A stretch of 11,887 nt of DNA from an uncultured Lachnospiraceae bacterium. GTDB lineage: Bacteria; Bacillota; Clostridia; Lachnospirales; Lachnospiraceae. The notes under the pieces are model-generated. The model made no database searches, had not been told where the DNA came from, and saw only the letters and a program-made list of their open reading frames with translations. The DNA lies in the NCBI GenBank assembly GCA_900554925.1, contig USJG01000067.1:1-11887 (forward strand), read 5' to 3'. This document shows positions 1 through 7,761 of this stretch, one piece after another; positions within the stretch are counted from its first letter, which is position 1; each line of letters begins with the position of its first letter. Both the position numbers and the translations under genes were made by a program.

Positions 1-206
1 TACTAAAGTCTCCTGTTTTGGACAGTGTGATCCAGGCTTTTGGAAAAGAAATCCGCATGGTGACCTTAGGATTTGTGCCTGTAGATGAAAAAGGGTATAC
101 TGTCAGTGAATTTAAGCAGGAGGATACTACCTTATTTGTAAAAGGAAAGGGATTTGCCGGTTTTAAAAAACTAAGGCTCATGTTTCCCACACTTTCTCAT
201 GCCTAG
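1..206 (+). CDS. C-terminal fragment of an unidentified protein (possibly GNAT-like acetyltransferase)
   Basis: An open frame enters from the left edge (first complete codon at 3) and stops at 204-206, giving about 67 residues of a C-terminus. Visible features are a short hydrophobic strand (MVTLGFVPVD), an acidic-threonine patch (EEDTTLF-like: QEDTTLFVKG) and a basic end finishing FPTLSHA. The TTG at 18 lies inside the frame and has no ribosome binding site, so the true start is upstream of the window. The segment vaguely recalls the C-terminal part of some clostridial GNAT acetyltransferases, but no acetyl-CoA-binding motif is present here, so this is a guess. No terminator hairpin follows it, so read-through into the next gene is possible. 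Confidence 0.55.
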   Translation, partial: LKSPVLDSVIQAFGKEIRMVTLGFVPVDEKGYTVSEFKQEDTTLFVKGKGFAGFKKLRLMFPTLSHA

Positions 207-319
207 AGAAGCCAGGAAAGGGGAATTAATGAGAAATCGGGCTGTTAAAGCAAAAAGAATTATGATAAACTTAAGACGGAAATGGATAAAAAGTATATAC
301 ATCAAACGGAGGAGTTATA

Positions 320-1708
320 ATGAGCGAAGAGAAGAAAATCCCTTACAAGATTTATCTGGAAGAAAACGAGATGCCTGTAAGCTGGTACAATGTGCGGGCT
401 GACATGAAGAATAAGCCGGCGCCGCTTTTGAACCCGGCAACCTTAAAGCCCCTTACCTTTGAGGAAATGCGCGGTATCTTTTGCGATGAATTATGTAAGC
501 AGGAGTTAGATGATACAACGCCTTATTTTGAAATCCCGGAGGAAATCCGGAAGTTTTACAAGATGTATCGTCCTTCCCCATTGGTACGGGCTTACTGTCT
601 GGAGGAAAAGCTGCAGACTCCGGCCAAAATATATTATAAATTTGAAGGCAACAACACAAGCGGCAGCCACAAGCTCAATTCGGCGATTGCACAGGCTTAC
701 TATGCAAAGAAGCAGGGACTTAAGGGAGTGACTACGGAAACCGGAGCAGGACAGTGGGGAACAGCCCTTTCCATGGCATGTGCATATTTAGGGCTTGACT
801 GTCAGGTATACATGGTAAAGTGTTCCTATGAGCAAAAACCCTTCAGAAGAGAGGTTATGAGAACCTATGGGGCCAACGTAACGCCCTCTCCTTCGGATAC
901 CACCAGGGTTGGACGCAAAATCTTAGAAGAGTTCCCAGGTACCACAGGCAGCCTTGGATGCGCAATTTCTGAAGCGGTGGAAGCAGCTACTTCCAGGGAG
1001 GGATACCGCTATGTGCTTGGTTCCGTACTGACCCAGGTGCTTCTCCATCAGTCAGTGATTGGTCTGGAGGCCAAAGCAGCCATGGATAAATATGGCATTA
1101 AGCCTGATGTGATCATTGGATGTGCCGGCGGCGGCTCCAACTTAGGAGGTCTGATCTCGCCTTTTATGGGAGAAAAGCTAAGGGGAGAAGCGGACTATCA
1201 GTTTATTGCGGTTGAACCTGCCTCCTGTCCCAGTCTTACCAGAGGAAAATATGTATATGACTTCTGCGATACCGGAAAGGTATGCCCTCTTGCTAAGATG
1301 TACACCTTAGGCAGCGGTTTTATTCCCGCTCCGAATCATGCCGGAGGCCTGCGTTATCATGGTATGAGCTCTGTACTTTCACAGCTGTATCATGACGGAT
1401 ATATGGAGGCAATCAGTGTAGAGCAGACCTCCGTATTTAAGGCGGCAGAAGAATTTGCAAGGGTAGAGGGAATTTTACCTGCGCCGGAAAGTGCACATGC
1501 AATCAAGGCTGCCATTGACGAAGCCTTGAAATGCAAGGAAACAGGGGAAGAAAAGACGATTCTGTTTGGACTTACGGGAACCGGCTACTTTGATATGGTG
1601 GCCTATGAACGTTACAATAACGGAGAGATGTCTGACTATGTTCCTACAGACGAAGAACTGGCTAAGGGATTTGCAGGGGTTCCCAGATTCCCCGGAAATG
1701 AGATTTAA
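320..1708 (+). CDS. trpB2: TrpB2-type tryptophan synthase beta-like protein (PLP-dependent)
   Basis: A 462-residue fold-type II PLP enzyme of the TrpB2 branch, which joins indole and L-serine to make tryptophan. It is longer than ordinary TrpB (about 395-400), with the N-terminal extension (about residues 1-85) typical of TrpB2. The PLP lysine is K118 in SGSHKLNS, the catalytic glutamate is E140 in TETGAGQWG, and the phosphate-binding loop is GGGSN at about 270-274. The start is set by GGAGGAG at 308-314, five bases before ATG. A terminator follows directly, and the gene is about 8.5 kb away from trpA/trpB, so it is probably expressed apart from the operon. TrpB2 proteins are known to lack tight coupling to TrpA, so indole salvage is a likely role (inference). 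Subfamily assignment is confident; the physiological role is not. Confidence 0.93.
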   Translation: MSEEKKIPYKIYLEENEMPVSWYNVRADMKNKPAPLLNPATLKPLTFEEMRGIFCDELCKQELDDTTPYFEIPEEIRKFYKMYRPSPLVRAYCLEEKLQTPAKIYYKFEGNNTSGSHKLNSAIAQAYYAKKQGLKGVTTETGAGQWGTALSMACAYLGLDCQVYMVKCSYEQKPFRREVMRTYGANVTPSPSDTTRVGRKILEEFPGTTGSLGCAISEAVEAATSREGYRYVLGSVLTQVLLHQSVIGLEAKAAMDKYGIKPDVIIGCAGGGSNLGGLISPFMGEKLRGEADYQFIAVEPASCPSLTRGKYVYDFCDTGKVCPLAKMYTLGSGFIPAPNHAGGLRYHGMSSVLSQLYHDGYMEAISVEQTSVFKAAEEFARVEGILPAPESAHAIKAAIDEALKCKETGEEKTILFGLTGTGYFDMVAYERYNNGEMSDYVPTDEELAKGFAGVPRFPGNEI

Positions 1709-1736
1709 TATAATGATAATATTTGAATAGTTGAAT

Positions 1737-1776
1737 AAAAACCGCAAATCTGATACAATAAGGTTTGCGGTTTTTT
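1737..1776 (+). terminator. Intrinsic terminator after trpB2
   Basis: An 11-bp stem pairs 1741-1751 (ACCGCAAATCT) with 1761-1771 (AGGTTTGCGGT) around a 9-base loop, with one G-T wobble, and runs into six T's (1771-1776). Four A's at 1737-1740 could extend the stem against the T-run, so it might also work on the opposite strand. It separates trpB2 from secA. Confidence 0.88.
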
Positions 1777-1819
1777 GTATAACGGGAAATTCTTTTGAAT
1801 AATCAGAGAGGTAGCAAGA

Positions 1820-4384
1820 ATGAATTTGATCCAAAAGGTATTTGGAACCCATAGCGAAAGAGAACTTAAGCGCATAGAAGGAACTGTGCAGGCCATAGAA
1901 GACCTTCGCCCTTCTATGATGGAGCTTTCCGATGAGGCATTACAGGGAAAGACAGAAGAGTTTAAGAAAAGACTTGCAGAGGGAGAAACCCTGGATGATC
2001 TGCTTCCGGAAGCCTACGCGGTAGTGAGGGAAGCAGCCAGAAGAGTGCTGCATACAGAGCATTACAGAGTGCAGCTCATTGGCGGTATTATTCTGCATCA
2101 GGGGCGTATTGCCGAAATGAAAACCGGTGAAGGAAAGACCCAGACCTGTTTGCTGCCGGCTTACTTAAATGCCCTGGAGGGCAAGGGAGTCCATGTTGTC
2201 ACTGTCAATGATTACCTGGCAAAGCGTGATGCTGAGTGGATGGGACAGGTGCATGAGTTTTTGGGCCTTAAAGTCGGCGTGGTACTGAACAGTATGAAGC
2301 CGGAGGAAAGAAGAGAAGCCTATAAGTGTGACATCACCTATGTTACCAACAATGAATTGGGGTTTGATTACCTGAGAGACAATATGGTTATTTATAAGGA
2401 ACAGCTGGTGCTTCGGGATCTGCACTATGCCATTATTGATGAGGTGGACTCTGTGCTGATCGATGAGGCGAGAACCCCCCTTATCATTTCCGGACAAAGC
2501 GGCAAATCCACCAAGCTTTATGAGGTGTGCGATATTCTTGCCAAGCAGATGAAGCGCGGAGAAGATATGCAGGAATTGTCCAAGATGGATGCCATCATGG
2601 GAGTGGAGAGGGAAGAGACAGGAGATTTTATTGTCAATGAGAAGGACAAGGTAGTGAACCTGACCGCCCAGGGTGTCGATAAGGTAGAAAAATTCTTCCA
2701 GATTGAAAACCTTGCTGACCCTGAAAATATTGAGATCCAGCACAATATTATTCTGGCACTTCGGGCCAACAATCTGATGTTCCGGGATCAGGACTATGTG
2801 GTTAAGGATGATCAGGTACTCATTGTAGATGAATTTACCGGACGTATTATGCCGGGACGCCGCTATTCAGACGGTCTTCATCAGGCAATTGAAGCCAAAG
2901 AGCACGTGAAGGTCAAGAGAGAAAGCAAGACGTTAGCTACCATTACCTTCCAGAATTTCTTTAATAAATTTGAAAAGAAAGCGGGTATGACAGGTACTGC
3001 CCTTACGGAAGAAAGAGAATTCCGTGATATTTATGGAATGGATGTTGTAGAGATACCCACCAACAAGCCTGTTGCCAGGGTAGATTTGCAGGATGCGGTT
3101 TATAAGACCCGAAAAGAAAAGCTTCATGCAATTGTGGAGGCAGTCAGGGAATCTCATGCAAAGGGCCAGCCAGTGCTGGTTGGTACGATTACCATTGAGG
3201 CTTCTGAGGAGCTTAGCAAGCTGCTGACCAAGCAGGGGATTCCCCATAAAGTGTTAAATGCCAAGTTCCACGAGCTGGAAGCAGAGATTGTGGCGGACGC
3301 AGGTTTAAGCGGTGCAGTTACCATTGCCACCAATATGGCAGGTCGTGGTACGGATATTAAGCTGGATGATGGTGCAAGAGCAGCAGGCGGGCTTAAGATC
3401 ATCGGTACGGAGCGACATGAATCCAGACGTATTGATAATCAGCTTCGCGGCCGTTCCGGCCGTCAGGGTGATCCCGGTGAATCTAAATTCTATATTTCAC
3501 TGGAAGATGATCTGATGCGTCTGTTTGGCTCCGAACGTCTGATCAATATGTTTAATGCCTTAGGCATTCCTGAAAATCAGGAAATCGAGCATAAGACCTT
3601 AAGCAATGCAATTGAGTCCGCACAGAAAAAAATAGAAACCAACAACTATGGTATCAGAAAGAATCTGCTTGAATATGATCAGGTAATGAATGAGCAGAGA
3701 GAGATCATTTATGAAGAGAGACGCCGGGTTTTAAATGGCGAAAGCATGAGAGACGCTATTTATAAGATGATCACTGATATTGTAGAAAATACAGTGGATA
3801 TTGTTATCGGTGATGATACGGATTATGATGACTGGAATCTGGAAGAGTTAAATACGCTGCTTCTTCCTACGATTCCCCTAAAGCCCATTAACAGAGGGCG
3901 TATCAATACCCCTAAAAAGAACTCCTTAAAGCAGCAGCTTAAGGAGGAAGCTGTGAAGCTTTACGAGGCCAAGGAAGCAGAATTCCCTGAAACGGAAGCG
4001 ATCCGTGAACTGGAAAGAGTTATCCTGCTTAAGGTGATCGACAGGAAATGGATGGATCATATAGATGATATGGACCAGCTTCGTCAGGGCGTGGGCTTAC
4101 AGGCATATGGACAGAGAGACCCGCTGGTAGAATACAAGCTCAATGGTTATGAAATGTTTGATGAAATGACCCAGAACATTCGTGAAGAGACAGTAAGAGT
4201 GCTGTTCCATGTAAGAGTTGAGCAGAAGGTGGAAAGAGAGCAGGTTGCCAAGGTAACAGGCACGAATAAAGACGACTCTGCGGTAAAGGCACCTGTAAAA
4301 CGTGAGAATGCCAAGATTTATCCCAACGATCCCTGCCCCTGCGGCAGCGGCAAGAAATATAAACAGTGCTGCGGACGCAAATAA
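1820..4384 (+). CDS. secA: Preprotein translocase ATPase SecA
   Basis: The 854-residue motor ATPase that pushes unfolded precursor proteins through SecYEG at the cytoplasmic membrane. Seen in order: nucleotide-binding domain 1 with Walker A MKTGEGKT (100-107) and Walker B DEVD (207-210) followed by SVLIDEARTP; the preprotein cross-linking region (about 225-370); nucleotide-binding domain 2 with NMAGRGTD (505-512) and the arginine-finger motif GRSGRQGD (544-551); the helical scaffold/wing region; and a C-terminal zinc-binding tail CPCGSGKKYKQCC (839-851, CxCx8CC), which in the family contacts SecB or ribosomes. AGAGAGG at 1805-1811 lies eight bases before ATG. Length and motif order are complete for the family. 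prfB follows after 52 bases with no terminator, so the two are probably cotranscribed, an arrangement common in Firmicutes. Confidence 0.98.
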   Translation: MNLIQKVFGTHSERELKRIEGTVQAIEDLRPSMMELSDEALQGKTEEFKKRLAEGETLDDLLPEAYAVVREAARRVLHTEHYRVQLIGGIILHQGRIAEMKTGEGKTQTCLLPAYLNALEGKGVHVVTVNDYLAKRDAEWMGQVHEFLGLKVGVVLNSMKPEERREAYKCDITYVTNNELGFDYLRDNMVIYKEQLVLRDLHYAIIDEVDSVLIDEARTPLIISGQSGKSTKLYEVCDILAKQMKRGEDMQELSKMDAIMGVEREETGDFIVNEKDKVVNLTAQGVDKVEKFFQIENLADPENIEIQHNIILALRANNLMFRDQDYVVKDDQVLIVDEFTGRIMPGRRYSDGLHQAIEAKEHVKVKRESKTLATITFQNFFNKFEKKAGMTGTALTEEREFRDIYGMDVVEIPTNKPVARVDLQDAVYKTRKEKLHAIVEAVRESHAKGQPVLVGTITIEASEELSKLLTKQGIPHKVLNAKFHELEAEIVADAGLSGAVTIATNMAGRGTDIKLDDGARAAGGLKIIGTERHESRRIDNQLRGRSGRQGDPGESKFYISLEDDLMRLFGSERLINMFNALGIPENQEIEHKTLSNAIESAQKKIETNNYGIRKNLLEYDQVMNEQREIIYEERRRVLNGESMRDAIYKMITDIVENTVDIVIGDDTDYDDWNLEELNTLLLPTIPLKPINRGRINTPKKNSLKQQLKEEAVKLYEAKEAEFPETEAIRELERVILLKVIDRKWMDHIDDMDQLRQGVGLQAYGQRDPLVEYKLNGYEMFDEMTQNIREETVRVLFHVRVEQKVEREQVAKVTGTNKDDSAVKAPVKRENAKIYPNDPCPCGSGKKYKQCCGRK

Positions 4385-4436
4385 AAACACAAAAGCAGTG
4401 CGCAGTAAAGTAAATTAAGAAAGAAGGTGACGCAAG

Positions 4437-5556
4437 GTGGTAGAGTTAGACCAGATGAAGTCTGAATTACAGACATACAAAAGCCCTTTAGCGGAAGTGA
4501 GGGATTCACTTTGACCTGGCTAACAAGTCAAAGAAAATAGAAGAACTGGAAAGAGAAATGGAGGCGCCCGGTTTTTGGGACGATCCGGAAATTTCCAACC
4601 AGAAGATGAAGGAACTGAAAAATTTAAAAGATACGGTAGAAACCATGGAAGGCCTGGAAACTCAGTACGACGATATAGAAACGCTGATCGAGATGGGATA
4701 TGAAGAGGAAGATGACCAGCTGGCAGCTGACATCCGGGCCGAGTTAGATGATTTTATTGAAACCTTTGAAAACATTCGTATCAGCACCCTGCTTTCTGAC
4801 GAGTATGACGGGCATAACGCTATTTTAAAGCTGAATGCAGGAGCAGGCGGCACAGAAAGCTGTGACTGGTGTTCCATGCTTTACCGGATGTATACCAGAT
4901 GGGCGGAACGCAAAGGCTTTTCAGTGGAAGTACTGGATTATCTGGATGGGGATGAGGCAGGAATCAAATCAGTAACCTTTCAGGTTAACGGAGTGAATGC
5001 CTATGGCTATCTGAAATCAGAGAAAGGGGTTCACAGACTGGTACGTATTTCGCCCTTTAACGCACAGGGCAAACGACAGACCTCCTTTGTATCACTGGAT
5101 GTTATGCCGGATATTGAAGAGGATGTGGACGTGGAGATCAACGAAGATGACCTCAGGATCGATACCTACCGAAGCAGCGGCGCAGGGGGACAGCATATCA
5201 ATAAGACTTCCTCTGCAATCCGTATTACGCATATTCCTACCGGGATCGTAGTACAGTGCCAGAATGAGCGCTCCCAGTTCCAGAACAAGGATAAGGCAAT
5301 GCAGATGCTGAAAGCAAAGCTGTATATGCTGAAAAAGGAAGCCAATGCCGAGAAGCTGTCAGATATTCGCGGCGAAGTGAAGGAAATCGGATGGGGCAAT
5401 CAGATAAGATCCTATGTCATGCAGCCCTATACCATGGTTAAGGATCACAGAACCAATGCGGAAACCGGAAATGTAGATTCTGTCATGGATGGTGCAATTG
5501 ATCTTTTTATCAACGCCTATTTAAAGTGGATCAACACAAAAGAAACCACAGAATAA
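4437..5556 (+). CDS. prfB: Peptide chain release factor 2 (RF2), expressed by programmed +1 frameshift
   Basis: RF2 recognises UGA and UAA stop codons in the ribosomal A site and triggers peptide release. The coding sequence has two frames: 25 codons from GTG 4437 to CTT 4509-4511, then an in-frame TGA (4512-4514); shifting +1 after CTT continues at GAC 4513 to the stop at 5554-5556, total 372 residues. The GTG start is chosen because AAGGTGA (4424-4430) lies six bases upstream and an in-frame stop precedes it; the in-frame ATG at 4455 has no such site. With this joining, the stop-codon-reading SPF motif falls at residues 205-207 and the catalytic GGQ at 250-252, exactly the positions in E. 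coli RF2, which supports both start and shift. Annotation pipelines that ignore the shift would start wrongly at ATG 4558. Confidence 0.96.
4494..4515 (+). promoter_or_regulatory. RF2 autoregulatory +1 frameshift site
   Basis: The zero-frame codons GTG AGG GAT TCA CTT TGA C contain the classic CTT-TGA-C slippery/stop context, with a purine-rich Shine-Dalgarno-like GAGGGA (4499-4504) a few bases upstream of CTT. In the known mechanism, low RF2 lets the ribosome pause at UGA, slip forward one base on CUUU and make full-length RF2; abundant RF2 terminates early. A 6-bp inverted repeat AAGTGA/TCACTT (4495-4500 and 4506-4511) surrounds the GGGAT loop and ends on the slippery codon. Confidence 0.93.
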
Positions 5557-5585
5557 AACTCTTTTATGAATTTCCTATACGGATT

Positions 5586-5605
5586 CAGGTGTCAAAAGGT
5601 GCCTG
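5586..5605 (+). repeat. Small hairpin in the prfB-trpE gap
   Basis: CAGGTGTC (5586-5593) and GGTGCCTG (5598-5605) pair as RNA over 8 positions, three of them G-U wobbles, around an AAAA loop. No T-run follows, so it is not an intrinsic terminator. It is the only structure I see in the 86 bases between prfB and trpE, and its stability is modest, so it may be incidental. Confidence 0.35.
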
Positions 5606-5642
5606 GTAAATTTGAAATTGGCAGATTGCAGAAAGGAGTATT

Positions 5643-7106
5643 ATGATTCAGCCTGAAATTAATGTACTTAAGGATCTTCAAAAACAAAATAAATACAAAA
5701 CAGCTCCGGTGAGCATGGAAATTTTCTCTGACATCAGAACTCCTATTGAAGTTCTTAAAATCCTTAAAAATGTTTCCAAGCACTGTTATCTGTTAGAGTC
5801 TGTTTCCGACCATGAAAAATGGGGCCGGTACACTTTCCTTGGCTATGACCCCAGTCTTGAAATCACCTGCCAGGACGGACAGATGAAGGTTGGAGCACTT
5901 TCCTTTGAAACAGATGATCCGGGCAAATACCTGCGGCAGATAATTGAAGAACATAAAAGCCCCCGGTTTCCTTATCTTCCTCCCTTTACCGGCGGGCTGG
6001 TAGGCTACTTTTCCTACGATTATCTGAAGTATGCGGAGCCCTCCTTAAATTTAAATGCCGTGGATACGGAAGGTTTTAAGGATGTTGATTTAATGCTTTT
6101 TGACAAGGTCATCGCCTTTGACAACTATAAGCAGAAAATTATCCTCATCGTGAATATCAGCCTTGAAAATCTTGAGACGGAATATAACAGGGCCGCCCTT
6201 CAATTAAAGCAGATGAGTGAACTGATCAAAAACGGTACCCCCATTTTTGAACCCTCCGGTAAATGTACTTCGGAATTTAAGCCTTTATTCCAGAAGGAAG
6301 AATACTGCGCCATGGTGGAGAAGGCAAAGCATCATATCAAGGAGGGGGATATTTTCCAGATCGTTCTTTCCAACCGTCTGGAGGCAGCCTTTGAGGGAAG
6401 CCTTTTAAACACTTACCGCATACTGCGCACCTTAAACCCCTCCCCCTATATGTTCTACTTTTCCAGCAGCGATATGGAGGTGGCAGGCGCTTCCCCTGAA
6501 ACTTTAGTCAAACTGGAGGATGGGATTCTCCATACCTTTCCTCTGGCAGGCACAAGGCTCAGAGGAAAGACCCTTAAGGAAGATCTGGCGCTGGAAAAAG
6601 ATCTGCTCTCTGACCCCAAAGAACTTTCAGAACATAATATGTTAGTGGATCTGGGCAGAAATGATATTGGAAAAATCAGTAAGTTTGGCACTGTAGAAGT
6701 TGAAAAATATCTCTCTATCGAAAGATATTCCCATGTTATGCACATCGGTTCCACGGTTCGGGGAAAGATCAGAGATGACAAAGATTCTCTTTCGGCAATT
6801 GACGCTGTTCTCCCCGCAGGCACTCTTTCCGGCGCTCCAAAAATCAAAGCCTGCCAGTTGATCAATGATCTGGAGAACAATAAGCGGGGTATTTATGGCG
6901 GCGCCATCGGCTATCTGGACTTTACCGGCAATCTGGATACCTGTATTGCCATCCGTATTGCCTATAAGAAAAATGGCAGGGTATTTGTAAGAAGCGGCGC
7001 CGGCATCGTTGCTGATTCCATTCCCGAAAAAGAATATCAGGAATGCCTGAACAAGGCCGCTGCTCTCGTAAAAGCACTGAAATCCGCACAGGAGGCAGAC
7101 CTATGA
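5643..7106 (+). CDS. trpE: Anthranilate synthase component I
   Basis: First committed enzyme of tryptophan synthesis: with TrpG it converts chorismate and glutamine (or ammonia) to anthranilate, pyruvate and glutamate. The 487-residue protein has the N-terminal regulatory domain with LLES at 50-53, the motif that in TrpE forms part of the tryptophan feedback-inhibition site, and a C-terminal chorismate-binding domain with GASPETLV, FPLAGTRLRG, ELSEHNMLVDLGRND, PAGTLSGAPK (391-400) and GGAIGY. LLES and PAGTLSGAPK argue for TrpE rather than PabB or an isochorismate synthase, as does the gene order. AAAGGAG at about 5633-5639 precedes ATG by few bases. The stop overlaps the trpG start (ATGA at 7103-7106), implying translational coupling of the two subunits. 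No T-box or Trp-rich leader peptide is visible upstream. Confidence 0.97.
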   Translation: MIQPEINVLKDLQKQNKYKTAPVSMEIFSDIRTPIEVLKILKNVSKHCYLLESVSDHEKWGRYTFLGYDPSLEITCQDGQMKVGALSFETDDPGKYLRQIIEEHKSPRFPYLPPFTGGLVGYFSYDYLKYAEPSLNLNAVDTEGFKDVDLMLFDKVIAFDNYKQKIILIVNISLENLETEYNRAALQLKQMSELIKNGTPIFEPSGKCTSEFKPLFQKEEYCAMVEKAKHHIKEGDIFQIVLSNRLEAAFEGSLLNTYRILRTLNPSPYMFYFSSSDMEVAGASPETLVKLEDGILHTFPLAGTRLRGKTLKEDLALEKDLLSDPKELSEHNMLVDLGRNDIGKISKFGTVEVEKYLSIERYSHVMHIGSTVRGKIRDDKDSLSAIDAVLPAGTLSGAPKIKACQLINDLENNKRGIYGGAIGYLDFTGNLDTCIAIRIAYKKNGRVFVRSGAGIVADSIPEKEYQECLNKAAALVKALKSAQEADL

Positions 7107-7684
7107 TTTTACTAATTGATAATTATGACAGTTTTTCTTACAATCTGTTCCAGTTAATCGGTTCCCTGAATCCGGACATTAAAGTGGTCCGGAATGACGC
7201 CCTCTCCGTAAGGGAAATTGAGGAACTGAAACCGGAGGCCATTATTATTTCTCCCGGCCCCGGAAGACCGGAGGAGGCAGGTATCTGTATTGATGTGGTA
7301 AAAGAGCTTGGCCGTAAGCTTCCCATTCTGGGCGTCTGTCTGGGCCATCAGGCTATCTGCACAGCCTATGGCGGCACTATTTCCTATGCCAGAGAGCTGA
7401 TGCATGGAAAGCAGTCCATTGCCACCCTTGATCAAGGCAGCCCTGTCTTTGAAAATCTGCCAGATACCATACCTGTTGCAAGATACCACTCCCTGGCACT
7501 GCTTGAAAAGACTCTGCCTGAGTGCCTTATGGTAACCGCAAGGACACAGGACGGGGAAGTCATGGCAGTGCAGCACAGAGCTTATCCGGTATATGGATTG
7601 CAGTTTCATCCTGAATCCATCCTCACTCCGGACGGACGAACCATCGTAAAGAATTTTTTAGTAGCTATAAACCGGAAACTGTAA
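7103..7684 (+). CDS. trpG: Anthranilate synthase component II (glutamine amidotransferase)
   Basis: A 193-residue class I glutamine amidotransferase that hydrolyses glutamine and feeds ammonia to TrpE. The triad is visible: nucleophile C79 in GVCLGHQ, and H169 and E171 in LQFHPES; the N-terminus MILLIDNYDSFSYN and the PGPG oxyanion-loop region (about 51-54) are typical. The start at 7103 is favoured over longer in-frame extensions because AGGAGG (7090-7095) sits seven bases upstream and the conserved family N-terminus begins there. It overlaps the trpE stop by four bases. TrpG in some bacteria also serves folate synthesis (PabA role); nothing here shows whether that applies. It is not fused to TrpD, unlike in some enterobacteria. 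Confidence 0.96.
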   Translation: MILLIDNYDSFSYNLFQLIGSLNPDIKVVRNDALSVREIEELKPEAIIISPGPGRPEEAGICIDVVKELGRKLPILGVCLGHQAICTAYGGTISYARELMHGKQSIATLDQGSPVFENLPDTIPVARYHSLALLEKTLPECLMVTARTQDGEVMAVQHRAYPVYGLQFHPESILTPDGRTIVKNFLVAINRKL

Positions 7685-7693
7685 ACTTTTTTA

Positions 7694-7749
7694 TCAGGCT
7701 TGTGTCTGCGCTGCTGCCTCAAACCTGACCACAAGGAAAGCAGCGCAGA
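7694..7749 (+). repeat. Perfect inverted repeat with a competing helix between trpG and trpD
   Basis: TCTGCGCTGCT (7705-7715) and AGCAGCGCAGA (7739-7749) are exact reverse complements, 11 bp around a 23-base loop. No T-run follows; instead the 3' arm ends three bases before the trpD ribosome binding site (GAGG 7753-7756). A second helix can pair 7694-7702 with 7720-7728 (five pairs, a C-A mismatch, three pairs); it interleaves with the first, so the RNA could form a pseudoknot or switch between two folds. A role in trpD translation, transcript processing or stability is inference. Confidence 0.7.
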
Positions 7750-7761
7750 AAAGAGGTAAAG

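Noticed and set aside
271..299. Possible promoter for trpB2: TTAAGA, 17-base spacer, TATATA
   Set aside because: Each box matches consensus at only four of six positions in A/T-rich DNA; not enough to call.
199..402. Short open frame over the trpB2 start, with an internal ATG at 229 preceded by an AAAGGGG site
   Set aside because: It encodes a very Lys/Arg-rich peptide with one Trp, runs 83 bases into trpB2 in another frame and has no recognisable protein features; more likely chance than a leader peptide.
1775..1803. Possible secA promoter: TTGTAT, 17-base spacer, AATAAT
   Set aside because: The -35 match is poor, it overlaps the terminator T-run, and a start near 1810 would fall in the ribosome binding site.
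2165..2743. Long antisense open frame inside secA (192 codons), and similar ones opposite trpE, trpG, trpD and trpB
   Set aside because: They mirror the codon pattern of strongly supported + strand genes, lack ribosome binding sites and show no recognisable domain.
5589..5609. Mini leader GTG TCA AAA GGT GCC TGG TAA with a Trp codon before trpE
   Set aside because: No Shine-Dalgarno site, one Trp codon only, and no alternative terminator structure to control.
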